Positions 17,184 through 26,778 of a DNA stretch of 64,000 nt are shown here, in pieces. This DNA is from Chitinophagaceae bacterium UBA7600 (GTDB lineage Bacteria > Bacteroidota > Bacteroidia > Chitinophagales > Chitinophagaceae). Made by a program: the position numbers and the translations under genes. Location: contig DLKC01000027.1 of the NCBI GenBank assembly GCA_002478885.1, positions 62,001-126,000 on the forward strand. The letters run 5' to 3'. The first letter of the stretch is position 1, and every line of letters starts with the position of its first letter. Under the pieces are notes generated by a model, which saw only the letters and a list, made by a program, of their open reading frames with translations, did no database searches and was not told the DNA's origin.

Positions 17184-17954
17184 TCAACCGTTTAATTCAA
17201 TAAAAACAGGACAGTGATCGCTGTGCTTCACATTTGGGTAAATCTCTGCGCTAACGATCGCGTCAGCCAGGCTTTGTGTAACGCAAATGTAATCGATACG
17301 CCAGCCTTTATTCTGGAGTCGTACTGTTGGGAATCGCTGGCTCCACCACGAATAACGCGCCGGTGAATTAGGATGCAGGTGCCGGAAACTGTCGATATAG
17401 CCAAGTGAAAGAAATTTATCCATCCAGGCTCTTTCCTCGGGTAAAAACCCTGAAGATTTTTTATTCCCTACAGGATCGTGTATGTCAATTTCCCTGTGCG
17501 CAATATTGTAGTCGCCGGTAATAACCAGGTTGGGTCTTTCCTTTCTTAGGGTTTCAAGATATTCCATGAATTCATTCAACCACTGGTATTTGTAGGTTTG
17601 TCTCAGTTCTCCGCTGGTTCCTGACGGAAAATACGCGTTCACCAGTGTAATATTGCCGAAGTCAAGACGTAGCACCCTCCCCTCGGCGTCGCTTTGCATA
17701 ATACCATTTCCAAAAAAGACTTTGTCAGGTTTTATTTTAGTAAGTACTGCTACGCCGCTATAGCCTTTTTTGTCGGCTGAAAACCAATAGGAATCAAAAC
17801 CGGCTTGCTCCAGTATTGTTATATCTACGTTTTCTTTCATTGCTTTTGTTTCCTGTATGCAAATGATATCAGCCGGGTCTGAGTTCAGCCAATCAATAAA
17901 ACCTTTATTGATTGCTGCACGAATTCCATTCAGGTTATATGAGATGATGCGCAT
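17184..17954 (-). CDS. xth: Exodeoxyribonuclease III / AP endonuclease
   Basis: A 256-residue Mg-dependent nuclease of base-excision repair. Motifs: ISYNLNGIRAAINKGF, ICIQETKA (metal Glu), YFPSGTS, ITGDYNIAHREIDI (GDxN), and SDHCPVFIEL with the catalytic His at the C-terminus. ARYSWWSQRF and GWRIDYICV are also typical. Length and motif order are those of bacterial XthA/ExoA. Confidence 0.96.
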   Translation of the reverse strand: MRIISYNLNGIRAAINKGFIDWLNSDPADIICIQETKAMKENVDITILEQAGFDSYWFSADKKGYSGVAVLTKIKPDKVFFGNGIMQSDAEGRVLRLDFGNITLVNAYFPSGTSGELRQTYKYQWLNEFMEYLETLRKERPNLVITGDYNIAHREIDIHDPVGNKKSSGFLPEERAWMDKFLSLGYIDSFRHLHPNSPARYSWWSQRFPTVRLQNKGWRIDYICVTQSLADAIVSAEIYPNVKHSDHCPVFIELNG

Positions 17955-18134
17955 GAAAAATCTTGTTTGCTTGTGAAAATAGTCGGCAACAAATTAGTGC
18001 AAACTTTTGATTTAAAGTGCATAAGCGCTATGAGTGAGGCCGCCTGAATTTTTTATACTGCTTTAGCGGTAAAATGTTTGCACAAAATGCCGGAACTCAC
18101 AAGCAAACCTGATTTTTTGATATAATTTTCGGGC

Positions 18135-18866
18135 ATGGCAAAATCGCAAAGAATTATCCCAGCCCGTGAACAGGTTTATCTCGAAGGCCCCAAAAGCCGA
18201 AGTTATGAGTTGAAGTTTGCATTAAGGGTTTTCACCCAATTTATACATGGGTTTCGCGCCCTTCATTTTGTTGGACCTTGTGTAACTGTTTTTGGCTCGG
18301 CAAGGTTTAAAGAAGATCATCCTTTTTATGTTGCTGCCAGGGAATTTGGTAAACGGATTGCTGGCCTTGGGTTAAGCACTATTACGGGTGGCGGCCCCGG
18401 TATTATGGAAGCGGCTAACCGCGGAGCGTTCGAAAGTGGCGGTACTTCTATTGGCTGCAATATTGTGTTGCCTCATGAGCAAAAAGAAAATCCTTATCTC
18501 ACGAAATCAGTGACATTCGATCATTTTTTCGTTCGAAAAGTAATGTTGGCAAAATATTCTTATGCATTCATAATAATGCCGGGAGGCTTTGGCACGATGG
18601 ATGAGTTTTTCGAGATACTCACGTTGGTGCAAACGAAATCCATCACGCAGTTTCCAGTAGTGCTCTACGGCACCGAATTTTATAAGCCGCTAATGCAAAG
18701 TATAAAGCATATGGCAGTGTACCAAACCATTTCGCCTGAAGACATGAATCTCGTGCTCGTAACAGACGATATTGATGAAGCCATACAGCACATCAGTAAA
18801 TACATCAAACAGAATTATAAAATAAAGCCCCGCAAAAAGCTTTGGTGGCTTTTTGAAAGAACTTAG
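18135..18866 (+). CDS. LOG-family protein (TIGR00730)
   Basis: A 243-residue Rossmann-fold protein with the LOG signature PGGFGTMDEFFE and ITGGGPGIMEAANRGA. Characterised LOG proteins hydrolyse nucleoside 5'-monophosphates (cytokinin-type or AMP) at the N-glycosidic bond. About 50 residues precede the core, as in longer bacterial members. It is divergent from xth, across a 180-base gap containing AT-rich sequence but no clear promoter match. Confidence 0.9.
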   Translation: MAKSQRIIPAREQVYLEGPKSRSYELKFALRVFTQFIHGFRALHFVGPCVTVFGSARFKEDHPFYVAAREFGKRIAGLGLSTITGGGPGIMEAANRGAFESGGTSIGCNIVLPHEQKENPYLTKSVTFDHFFVRKVMLAKYSYAFIIMPGGFGTMDEFFEILTLVQTKSITQFPVVLYGTEFYKPLMQSIKHMAVYQTISPEDMNLVLVTDDIDEAIQHISKYIKQNYKIKPRKKLWWLFERT

Positions 18867-18907
18867 TTGTGTAAAGTGCTTAATGTAATTGATCAACACA
18901 AACTCCA

Positions 18908-19345
18908 TCAATGGGCTAATGTTTTCTTGAAGGTGTGCATCAGCAGTTCAGAACTCTTGCGGTACACATACATGTAAGGTTTAAAAAGTGTGCCCAACAA
19001 ACTCTTATCTGTGTCGGCATTAGCATCGAAATACTCTACCTGCTTTATAGCGAAGGTTACCAATCCAAATTGAGTGCTGTCGATAATCGCAACACCTTCT
19101 GCCTTCAGGCTGTAAGGAATTCCTTTTTTGTAAAAATGCAATTCAGCGGCAAAATTGTTCCATGTTTGACCGATCACCGGGAAGAAATTCGTTTTGAACT
19201 GAAGCGTGTTTTCATCGCAAAAAATAAAACCTTTAATAGCGTTTACCGGGAATCTTTCCCCCGCTTCATTGTAACAATAAAAGATGGCCTGGTTAATGTT
19301 CAGCACCTTCTCCAGGTATACAGAAGGCTCAGGATGGTGTTCCAT
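18908..19345 (-). CDS. Hypothetical protein
   Basis: A 145-residue soluble protein I do not recognise. The pattern of short strands (AIFYCYNEAGERFPVNAIKGF, AELHFYKKGIPYSLKAEGVAII, FGLVTFAIKQVEYF) could fit a split-barrel flavin-binding fold, but no FMN-binding motif is clear. It has no signal peptide or membrane segment. It converges with the LOG gene (41-base gap) and no partner gene is adjacent on its strand. Confidence 0.65.
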   Translation of the reverse strand: MEHHPEPSVYLEKVLNINQAIFYCYNEAGERFPVNAIKGFIFCDENTLQFKTNFFPVIGQTWNNFAAELHFYKKGIPYSLKAEGVAIIDSTQFGLVTFAIKQVEYFDANADTDKSLLGTLFKPYMYVYRKSSELLMHTFKKTLAH

Positions 19346-19633
19346 AATTTTCCGGTTAAAGTTGATTAGACAACCTGGTCAGCTTTCGTGCTGCCTGTTG
19401 TTCAAACTATTTGTAATTTATCAAAAAAAAATTCACACTACCAGTAAATTTTATACACATTATTTTGTCAAAGACAAAACTTAAAACAAAAGGTTTATTC
19501 AGCAACTCGAAAAGATTTAAATAAAAATTTTGAATTATAAAATTCATAAACCTTATGTCGAATCATAGACGTAATTCCCTCAAACCACTTATTTTCGTTT
19601 GTCAATTCTTTTCAATGATCTAACTAACGGTAA
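19346..19633. other. AT-rich divergent intergenic region
   Basis: A 288-base gap between divergent genes. It is markedly AT-rich (19430-19550), with no hairpin or repeat arm. TTATTTTCG near 19588 is a weak promoter-like box for the LysE gene. Confidence 0.4.
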
Positions 19634-20287
19634 ATGGTTGCAGCACTGGCAAAAGGGCTTGCTTTAGGGCTTATATTAAGCATATCCGTTGGTCCGGTAA
19701 TTTTTTCTATCATTAAGCATAGCCTTAATAACGGCCATAAGGGAGGCTTCGCTTTTATTGCGGGTGTGTCTTCGAGCGATATAACCATCGTACTTGCCTG
19801 CAACCTGTTCTCCAGTTTATTTGAATCAGCCATAACGCACGAAGTAATTATTGGAATCTCAGGCAGCGCATTTCTCATTATAATGGGTATTTACACCATA
19901 TTTTTTAAGAAAGTTACCATTGCAGATAAAGAAGCGTTGAAACTAAAAACCATGCGGAGGCGCGAAATACTTGGTGTTTACCTGTCGGGGTATTTTATGA
20001 ACCTGCTAAATCCCGGTGTAATGATCTTCTGGATCGCAGCATCAGCCACCATACTTGCCGATTCGAAGCAACAACCCGATCCCGCAGGCTATAGGGTTAT
20101 AGTGTTTGCCATTTGTTTGCTGGTTGTTTTGCTGGCCGATGCTGCCAAAGTAATGCTCGCAGGCAACATTCGCGAAAAATTAAACCCACACAATATTCAT
20201 ATCATCAACCGAATTGCCGGCATCATTTATATCGGTTTCGGAGTCGCCATTATTTACGGCATTCTTACAAATAAAATAACACAATAG
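19634..20287 (+). CDS. LysE-family translocator
   Basis: A 217-residue inner-membrane protein with about six hydrophobic helices. LysE/RhtB features: GLALGLILSISVGPVIFSII at the N-terminus (conserved GP), an early GFAFIAGVSSSDI, and YFMNLLNPGVMIFWIA in the middle (NP motif). Members export amino acids or similar small metabolites; the substrate is unknown here. A repeat arm begins just after the stop. Confidence 0.9.
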   Translation: MVAALAKGLALGLILSISVGPVIFSIIKHSLNNGHKGGFAFIAGVSSSDITIVLACNLFSSLFESAITHEVIIGISGSAFLIIMGIYTIFFKKVTIADKEALKLKTMRRREILGVYLSGYFMNLLNPGVMIFWIAASATILADSKQQPDPAGYRVIVFAICLLVVLLADAAKVMLAGNIREKLNPHNIHIINRIAGIIYIGFGVAIIYGILTNKITQ

Positions 20288-20292
20288 TTTTT

Positions 20293-20352
20293 GGGCCCGG
20301 CAATAATTGCAACTGGCATCGCCTGTTGCGTCGCACTCTTTTGCTGTAACAA
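20293..20352. repeat. Interspersed repeat, forward arm of a gene-bracketing pair
   Basis: GGGCCCGGC, then GGCATCGCCTGTTGCGTCGCAC and TCTTTTGCTGTA. It begins six bases after the LysE stop and ends a few bases before the methyltransferase stop. Its reverse partner lies on the other side of that gene (21219-21275). Confidence 0.85.
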
Positions 20353-20359
20353 TAATGCA

Positions 20360-21154
20360 TCATTTTTTTACTGCCCTTACGGAATACATCATCGGTATTT
20401 TATGCTCAATCCCTTTAATACGCCAATAGCCATCATCACCCTGGATCATATTGTTAAAGCAATTGTAGCAACTAAAGTTAAACTCGTTAAAATGTTCGAT
20501 CGTAAGCCCGTTCGATATAAGTGCGTTAAGCACTTCACTCAGACTGTGATTCCAGGAATATTCTTTGTATTTTATTGGCGCGTTGCGGTCGGTATATGTG
20601 CCGCTTTGTTCGTCAATAATCACTTCTTCGTTGTGGTAATGGTATTTAATGTGTTGAAAATTTTCGTCCATCATCCACACCACGGGATGAAACTCGATCA
20701 TATAAAATACCGCTCCAGGCTTCAAAGATTGCGCAATAATCCTTGCCCACCCACTGAGGTCGGGCAGCCAGCCTATAACACCATAAGAAGTAAAAACAAT
20801 ATCGAAAGTTTGGGTTATATGTTGAGGTACATCATAAACGTTGCAACAAATAAACTCAGCCGGAATATTTGCCTCTTTTGAAAGTTGTTGTGCTGTTTTT
20901 ATTGCTTCGTCAGAGAGGTCGATGCCTGTAACAATTGCTCCTGCCCTTGCCCAGCTTAGCGTGTCCAGGCCAAAGTGGCATTGCAGGTGCAGCAGGCTCT
21001 TGCCGTTAACATTTCCCAACTCATCGAGTTCTAGTTTGTTGAGAGATGTTTTGCCATTCTTAAAACCCTCCACGTCATAAAAAGCAGAATCTTTATGCAC
21101 GAGGGTGCGTTTGTTCCAACCTTCCCTATTGGCTTCGAAATATTGTTCGTTCAT
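20360..21154 (-). CDS. Class I SAM-dependent methyltransferase
   Basis: A 264-residue methyltransferase. SAM-binding motif I is KSLLHLQCHFGLDTLSWARAG, followed by GIDLSDEAI (acid for the ribose) and FDIVFTSYGVIGWLPD. The length and the C-terminal YSWNHSLSEVLNALISNG resemble Bacteroidota paralogues of the UbiE-like group; the substrate is unknown. The ATG at 21154 (MNEQYFEANREGW) is preferred because upstream in-frame sequence runs through a repeat arm. Both flanks of the gene are repeat arms. Confidence 0.9.
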   Translation of the reverse strand: MNEQYFEANREGWNKRTLVHKDSAFYDVEGFKNGKTSLNKLELDELGNVNGKSLLHLQCHFGLDTLSWARAGAIVTGIDLSDEAIKTAQQLSKEANIPAEFICCNVYDVPQHITQTFDIVFTSYGVIGWLPDLSGWARIIAQSLKPGAVFYMIEFHPVVWMMDENFQHIKYHYHNEEVIIDEQSGTYTDRNAPIKYKEYSWNHSLSEVLNALISNGLTIEHFNEFNFSCYNCFNNMIQGDDGYWRIKGIEHKIPMMYSVRAVKK

Positions 21155-21218
21155 TCGATAAAGAAAAGAAGAATTTATGAAACGACAGTTGCCGCAGCAG
21201 ATTGCTGCTATGGATGAT

Positions 21219-21275
21219 TTCAGTACAAGTGTGCGACGCAACGATGCTGCCACTTGTTTTACCGTCGGGCTCCAA
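21219..21275. repeat. Interspersed repeat, reverse arm of a gene-bracketing pair
   Basis: CAGTACAAGTGTGCGACGCAAC from 21221, then GATGCTGCC and a CCGTCGGGCTCC end. It lies upstream of the methyltransferase ATG and just beyond the FAD oxidoreductase stop. Confidence 0.85.
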
Positions 21276-21293
21276 AAAGAAAATTTCAGGAAA

Positions 21294-22481
21294 TCAGGCC
21301 TGCCACAGCGGTTTAAAATCCTGTTCCATATAAGGCTCGGGGAAGGCGTAGTTCAATACAACATGCGCAGATAATTTGCCAACCGCATCGGAGCACATCG
21401 CCGAATAGCCGTTGCCGCCGGTAGCGATATAGACGTTCTCTTCTACAGGCCCAATATATTGGTGCTTGTGCCCGGTGTACGTGATAATACAACGTTTGGC
21501 AATATAATCCTGTACCTGTAAGCCCGGCAGCACACTATGCAACGCGGCTTTTAGGACCGGTAAATTAGCATCGCTGTTGCCGTGCCTGAACCATTGTTGA
21601 ACGGGCGCCAGCGAATCGAAGAAGATATCGGTGCTAAGATTGCACCCCATTTTTAAATACCAGTTTCCATCGGGATATTGAATGGGCCTGATGAGGTAAA
21701 TTTCCTCGAAGTCTTTTGTTTCAATCTCGTAAAGCAAAGAGGGTAACGAAGACAAACGCTGAGCTTCCTGTTCGCTCACCTTGGCCAGGACGATGGTTTC
21801 GCTTTTTAACCGAATGGCGAGTTTGCGCTGTAAAAGATCAAGACTGTTGGCAAATGCGCCAGGAGCAAGCAATACTTTTTTTGCGCGGTACATACTACCG
21901 TTTTCTGTATGCGCAATGATGCAGCCATTTTGTTCCTGCACTTTTAAAACCGTGTCGGCGATTACCTTTGCACCGCGCTGCCGGCAAAGGGCCAGCTGCG
22001 CTTTTATGAGTTGTCTTGGGTTTATATGCCCGGATGGTGCTGCTTCAAAGTTTGCTTTTACTTCGTTTGGAAAGATAAATTCGGGAAAATCATTTTTCAA
22101 CACATCGAAGCCATCATACAGCCGGAATGGAAAACCAAATTTTTTTGCGTGAATAGGCAGGCGTTGCAGGTAATCGTCATTTTTATACACCGAGGCATAT
22201 AAGCAACCAACTGCATAATGAAACTGAATGCCCGTTTGGCTTTCCAAAAAAGGGTATGCCTGCGTTGATTCGATGTTCAATCTTGTCCATACTTCGTTGC
22301 GGCCAACAATTCTTTGCAGACGGCCTTGGTCGTAGTGGCTTGAGAAAACGGTTGCCTTGTTTAGATCTGTTGGTTCATCGGGCCCGATCACCACAATATT
22401 TGCACCTTGGGTTGCGAGGTGCCTGGCGGCAGCGGCGCCCATCAAACCTTTGCCGACAATAATAACATCGAAAGTTTTCAT
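21294..22481 (-). CDS. FAD-dependent oxidoreductase (DAO family)
   Basis: A 395-residue flavoprotein with N-terminal dinucleotide site DVIIVGKGLMGAAAARHLATQG, a middle KVLLAPGAF and a C-terminal YIATGGNGYSAMCSDAVGKL; it resembles the sarcosine oxidase/DadA group. It probably oxidises an amine or hydroxy acid, but the substrate is unknown. It is divergent from uxuA with a 122-base shared upstream region, so it may be co-regulated with hexuronate genes; that link is inference only. Confidence 0.85.
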   Translation of the reverse strand: MKTFDVIIVGKGLMGAAAARHLATQGANIVVIGPDEPTDLNKATVFSSHYDQGRLQRIVGRNEVWTRLNIESTQAYPFLESQTGIQFHYAVGCLYASVYKNDDYLQRLPIHAKKFGFPFRLYDGFDVLKNDFPEFIFPNEVKANFEAAPSGHINPRQLIKAQLALCRQRGAKVIADTVLKVQEQNGCIIAHTENGSMYRAKKVLLAPGAFANSLDLLQRKLAIRLKSETIVLAKVSEQEAQRLSSLPSLLYEIETKDFEEIYLIRPIQYPDGNWYLKMGCNLSTDIFFDSLAPVQQWFRHGNSDANLPVLKAALHSVLPGLQVQDYIAKRCIITYTGHKHQYIGPVEENVYIATGGNGYSAMCSDAVGKLSAHVVLNYAFPEPYMEQDFKPLWQA

Positions 22482-22603
22482 GCGGACATTTTATATTTTA
22501 CCCGTAAAAACTATTGCAATATAACGCCGAAGCGGTTAAGAAGACATCGTTCTTAATAATTGAGACTGATTATCTTTATGCCTCTCTAAAATTACAAACA
22601 AGC

Positions 22604-23782
22604 ATGAATGAAGTTTTTCTTTTTAATCAAACCATGCGTTGGTTTGGCCCGAACGATCCGGTGAGTTTGTGGGATATAAGGCAGGCCGGATGTAGTGGTG
22701 TGGTTACTGCATTGCACCATATTCGTAATGGGGAGACGTGGCCCGTGGAGGAAATACTTAAACATAAGCAAGCAATTGAAGCGGCCGGGCTAGAATGGAA
22801 AGTAGTGGAGAGCGTTCCCGTTCACGACGACATTAAGACAAGGGCGGGCGATCATAGAAGATTTATAGAGAATTATAAACTTTCGTTGGTAAATCTTGCT
22901 GCCTGCGGCATTGAAGTGGTGACTTACAATTTTATGCCAGTGCTTGATTGGACACGAACTGATCTTGCCTATGAATTAGAGGATGGAAGCAAGGCACTGG
23001 GTTTTGAACGGGCTGCTTTTGTCGCTTTTGATATGTATATGCTGCAAAGAGAAAACGCAGAACATGATTATACGTGGGAAGAACTGAACCGGGGAAAAAC
23101 GAGATATGCGGGCATGCGTGCAGAGGAAAGAATTCAATTACAGAATAATATTATAGCTGGCCTGCCGGGTAGCGAAGAAAGCTATTCGCTGGATGATCTG
23201 CGAACTGCAATTGACAAATACAAAAATATCGATACGAAAATTTTGCAGCAGCATTTGATCGATTTCTTAAAAGAGGTTATTCCTGTGGCAGAAGAAGCAG
23301 GCATAAAGATGGCGATTCACCCGGACGATCCTCCATATAGTTTGCTTGGGTTGCCAAAAGTTACCTGCAATGCAAGGCAATTGGAGCAGTTATTTGAGGA
23401 AGTTCCATCACTTAATAATGGCCTTTGTTTTTGTACAGGCTCTTTTGGAGTTAGGCCTGATAATAACCTGCCGAAAATGGTGGAGCAATTCAGCGATCGC
23501 ATACACTTTGTGCACCTGCGAAGTACAAGGCGAAATCTGTGGGGTGACTTTTATGAAGATAACCACCTTGAGGGAGATGTTGACATGTACAATGTGGTAA
23601 AGAATTTGTTAAGAGTTATGCAGCAAAGAAGAGTTTCTTTACCGATGCGCCCGGATCATGGCCACCAAATGCTGGATGACCTGCACAAAAAAACAAATCC
23701 TGGTTATTCTGCGATTGGAAGATTACGTGGGCTTGCTGAACTGAGAGGATTGGAAATGGGTATTTATAAATCGGGCCTGTAA
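22604..23782 (+). CDS. uxuA: Mannonate dehydratase
   Basis: A 392-residue UxuA: dehydrates D-mannonate to 2-keto-3-deoxy-D-gluconate in hexuronate breakdown. Signatures: [29 protein letters not shown] at the N-terminus, [39 protein letters not shown] and MRPDHGHQM (metal-binding Asp/His). The start [13 protein letters not shown] is chosen; an ATG 90 bases upstream adds non-conserved residues. First gene of the uxuA-uxaC-transporter set. Confidence 0.96.
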   Translation: MNEVFLFNQTMRWFGPNDPVSLWDIRQAGCSGVVTALHHIRNGETWPVEEILKHKQAIEAAGLEWKVVESVPVHDDIKTRAGDHRRFIENYKLSLVNLAACGIEVVTYNFMPVLDWTRTDLAYELEDGSKALGFERAAFVAFDMYMLQRENAEHDYTWEELNRGKTRYAGMRAEERIQLQNNIIAGLPGSEESYSLDDLRTAIDKYKNIDTKILQQHLIDFLKEVIPVAEEAGIKMAIHPDDPPYSLLGLPKVTCNARQLEQLFEEVPSLNNGLCFCTGSFGVRPDNNLPKMVEQFSDRIHFVHLRSTRRNLWGDFYEDNHLEGDVDMYNVVKNLLRVMQQRRVSLPMRPDHGHQMLDDLHKKTNPGYSAIGRLRGLAELRGLEMGIYKSGL

Positions 23783-23796
23783 GCCGAGTAAATAAC

Positions 23797-23851
23797 GTGT
23801 AGTTGAAGTGTGCGACGCAACAAATGCTTAATGTTTATTCCAAAGCCGGGT
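23797..23851. repeat. Interspersed repeat, solitary reverse arm
   Basis: GTTGAAGTGTGCGACGCAAC from 23802, then AAATGCTTAATG and AAAGCCGGGT ending about 8 bases before the uxaC ATG. It separates two genes transcribed in the same direction. Confidence 0.85.
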
Positions 23852-23857
23852 AAATAA

Positions 23858-25264
23858 ATGAGAAAATTCCTAGACGAAAATTTTTTACTGCAAACAAAGA
23901 CTGCTCAGCAGTTGTACCATGATTTTGCAAAACAGATGCCGGTGATAGATTATCATAATCATTTGCCGCCGCAGCAAATTGCTGACGATATTTGTTTTGA
24001 AAATATTACGCAGGCCTGGTTGTATGGCGACCACTACAAATGGCGAGCGATGCGCACCAACGGCATTGATGAAAGCTATTGCACAGGGGGCCGTAACGAT
24101 TATGAAAAGTTTGAAGCGTGGGCTTCGACGGTGCCGTATACATTGCGCAATCCATTATATCACTGGACGCATCTTGAGTTGCAGCGTTATTTTAATGTGC
24201 ACGATATTCTTTCGCCTGCCACTGCGAAAAGTATTTACGAGGATTGCTCGACAAAACTGCGAACACGGGATTTTTCCGTACACAACCTGCTTAAGAAAAT
24301 GAAAGTGGATTTTTTGTGTACCACCGATGATCCTACCGACACGCTGTTGCATCACAAGAAAATTGCTGGCAATGGTTTTGAGATAAAAGTGCTGCCCACA
24401 TTTCGCCCAGATAAAGCGACGCAAGTAAATAATCCAGACGTATTTAACGAATGGGTGAATAAGTTACAGGAGGCATGCAATATTTCAATTTCCACTTTTG
24501 ATCACTATTTCGAGGCGTTGCAGAATCGTCATGATTATTTCGCGGAGATGGGCTGCCTGGTTGCTGATCATGGGCTGGAAAATATGATAGCAGAAGAATG
24601 CACTTATAAGGAATTGCAATTGATTTTTTCTAAGATAAGAGCAGGTAAAGAACTTAATAACGGAGAGCAATTAATGTTTGCTTCTGGTATGCTACGGGAA
24701 TTTGCAAAAATGAATGATGCCAAAGGCTGGGTGCAACAATTTCATATTGGTGCGATCCGCAACAATAACAAAAGAAAGCTCCTGGAACTGGGCGCAGATA
24801 CAGGTTGGGATTCTATTGGCAACAGCGTCGATGCAAAGGCCCTGGCAAAGTTTCTTGGAAGTCTTGATGCGGAAAATAAGCTTGCAAAAACGATCCTTTA
24901 TAACCTTAACCCTGCAGACAATGCAATGATGGCAACGATGGCGGGCAACTTTAATGATGGCTCTTACCCTGGTAGAATACAATGGGGGAGTGCCTGGTGG
25001 TTTCTCGATCAAAAATATGGCATGGAGCAACAACTGCAAACGTTATCAAATATGGGTTTGTTAGGCAGATTTGTGGGTATGTTAACCGATTCGAGAAGTT
25101 TTCTTTCTTATCCGAGGCATGAGTATTTCAGGCGAATATTGTGTAATCTTTTTGGCAGTGACATCGAAGACGGAATGTTGCCGCATGATATTGAATGGAC
25201 GGGTAAGCTGATACAGGATATTTGCTATAATAACGCGAAGCAATATTTTGCTAAGTCGCTTTAA
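23858..25264 (+). CDS. uxaC: Glucuronate isomerase
   Basis: A 468-residue uronate isomerase of the amidohydrolase superfamily, converting D-glucuronate to D-fructuronate (and galacturonate to tagaturonate). N-terminal metal site MPVIDYHNHLPPQQIADD, then YKWRAMRTNGI, FHIGAIRNNN and the C-terminal MLTDSRSFLSYPRHEYFRRILCN. The length is typical. It is flanked on both sides by solitary repeat arms within the hexuronate set. Confidence 0.97.
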   Translation: MRKFLDENFLLQTKTAQQLYHDFAKQMPVIDYHNHLPPQQIADDICFENITQAWLYGDHYKWRAMRTNGIDESYCTGGRNDYEKFEAWASTVPYTLRNPLYHWTHLELQRYFNVHDILSPATAKSIYEDCSTKLRTRDFSVHNLLKKMKVDFLCTTDDPTDTLLHHKKIAGNGFEIKVLPTFRPDKATQVNNPDVFNEWVNKLQEACNISISTFDHYFEALQNRHDYFAEMGCLVADHGLENMIAEECTYKELQLIFSKIRAGKELNNGEQLMFASGMLREFAKMNDAKGWVQQFHIGAIRNNNKRKLLELGADTGWDSIGNSVDAKALAKFLGSLDAENKLAKTILYNLNPADNAMMATMAGNFNDGSYPGRIQWGSAWWFLDQKYGMEQQLQTLSNMGLLGRFVGMLTDSRSFLSYPRHEYFRRILCNLFGSDIEDGMLPHDIEWTGKLIQDICYNNAKQYFAKSL

Positions 25265-25269
25265 GTGCC

Positions 25270-25325
25270 GAAACGCACAAGTGTGCGACGCAACAGGCGA
25301 TGCCATATTAACCAAAGCCGGGCAC
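25270..25325. repeat. Interspersed repeat, solitary reverse arm
   Basis: CACAAGTGTGCGACGCAAC, AGGCGATGCC and AAAGCCGGGCAC in order, one of the best-conserved half-units. It sits between uxaC and the transporter gene, in the same orientation as the arm at 23797-23851. Confidence 0.88.
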
Positions 25326-25352
25326 AAAAACAGAAAACCAACAAACTATTGC

Positions 25353-26624
25353 ATGTCAAAACCTACAACCGCAAATTACCGTTACACTGTTGTAGCATTA
25401 CTGTTCTTTGCCACAACCATTAATTACCTCGACCGACAGGTTATTGGCTATCTTAAACCAGTGCTTGAAAAAGAGTTCAACTGGAGCGAGACTGATTACG
25501 GTCATATCGTAATGGCTTTTTCAACTGCTTATGCATTGGGCCTGCTGCTGTTCGGAAGAGTGATTGATGCCATCGGGACAAAATTGGGTTACACAATTTC
25601 CATCATTATCTGGAGCATTGCTGCGCTGTTGCACGCAATTGTAAGAACTACTTTCGGTTTTGGTGTTGTGCGGGCTTTGCTTGGAGCAGGCGAGTCAGGC
25701 AATTTTCCCGCAGCCATAAAAACTGTTACCGAATGGTTTCCCAAAAATGAGCGCGCTGTTGCAACAGGCATATTTAACGCAGGTGCAAATATTGGCCCGG
25801 TAGTTCTACCTTTTCTTGTTCCGTTTTTATTGAATACTTATGGCTGGCAATCTGCCTTTATCGTTACAGGCGCATTGGGGTTTATTTGGCTGGTCTGCTG
25901 GATTACCATGTATGAGATACCTGCAAAGCATAAGCGCATTGCCAAAGAAGAGTTGCTTTATATTAACAGCGATGCAGAACCTGTTGCCCAGGTTGAAAAA
26001 GTTTCGTGGGCAAAACTATTTGCCATAAAACAAACATGGGCATTCATATTTGGCAAGTTACTAACCGACCCCATATGGTGGTTCTTTCTTTTCTGGCTGC
26101 CCTCTTACTTCTCCAGCACGTTTAAGCTCGACCTTACAAAACCCGGCTGGCCTCTGGCGGTTATTTATTCGGCTACCACTATTGGTAGCATTGGTGGCGG
26201 CTACCTCTCATCTTGGTTTATCAAACGCGGTTACACACCGTACAAGGCAAGAAAAACTGCCATGCTCATTTTTGCTTTTTGCGTTATCCCGGTTGTGATG
26301 GCGCAGTTCACAACCAATATGTGGGTAGCGGTTGCACTCATAAGCCTTGCGGCAGCATCGCACCAGGCATGGAGCGCCAATATTTATACAACAGCTTCCG
26401 ATTTTTTCCCAAAACAGGCGGTGAGTTCTGTTATAGGTATTGGTGGAATGGCAGGTGCTACAGGCGGCATTTTATTTCCGCTTATTGTAGGTGTTTTGCT
26501 CGACCATTACAAAGCACTTGGTAACATTACTGCCGGTTACAACATTTTATTTGTAATCAGCGGCTGCGCCTATCTTGTTGCGTGGCTGGCAATGCATTTC
26601 CTTACAAGAAATAACGCCCGATAA
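25353..26624 (+). CDS. MFS transporter, probable hexuronate permease (ExuT-like)
   Basis: A 423-residue, about 12-helix major facilitator. The anion:cation symporter pattern NYLDRQVIGYLKPVLEKEFNW near residue 23, LGAGESGNFPAAIKTVTEWFP and GIFNAGANIGPVV match the ExuT/ACS branch, which imports glucuronate or galacturonate with H+. Placement directly after uxuA and uxaC supports that substrate. The ATG at 25353 is chosen because upstream in-frame residues read through a repeat arm. Confidence 0.9.
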   Translation: MSKPTTANYRYTVVALLFFATTINYLDRQVIGYLKPVLEKEFNWSETDYGHIVMAFSTAYALGLLLFGRVIDAIGTKLGYTISIIIWSIAALLHAIVRTTFGFGVVRALLGAGESGNFPAAIKTVTEWFPKNERAVATGIFNAGANIGPVVLPFLVPFLLNTYGWQSAFIVTGALGFIWLVCWITMYEIPAKHKRIAKEELLYINSDAEPVAQVEKVSWAKLFAIKQTWAFIFGKLLTDPIWWFFLFWLPSYFSSTFKLDLTKPGWPLAVIYSATTIGSIGGGYLSSWFIKRGYTPYKARKTAMLIFAFCVIPVVMAQFTTNMWVAVALISLAAASHQAWSANIYTTASDFFPKQAVSSVIGIGGMAGATGGILFPLIVGVLLDHYKALGNITAGYNILFVISGCAYLVAWLAMHFLTRNNAR

Positions 26625-26629
26625 TTTTT

Positions 26630-26692
26630 TCGGCACCACGCTGTATATCGTTTGTTAAGCAGCCGTTGCGTCGCACTCTTGTGGGTTCAGTA
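26630..26692. repeat. Interspersed repeat, forward arm of a gene-bracketing pair
   Basis: CGTTGCGTCGCACTCTTGTG at about 26664. The matching reverse arm is at 27350-27403, so the pair brackets the flavin-binding protein gene. Confidence 0.8.
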
Positions 26693-26778
26693 AAAATGGC
26701 GGCAGTTTTTTGTGTACAGTTCGCAGATCATATTTAGTTTTGCCGGTGCAATTATTCACCATTGCGCAATCACATGAC

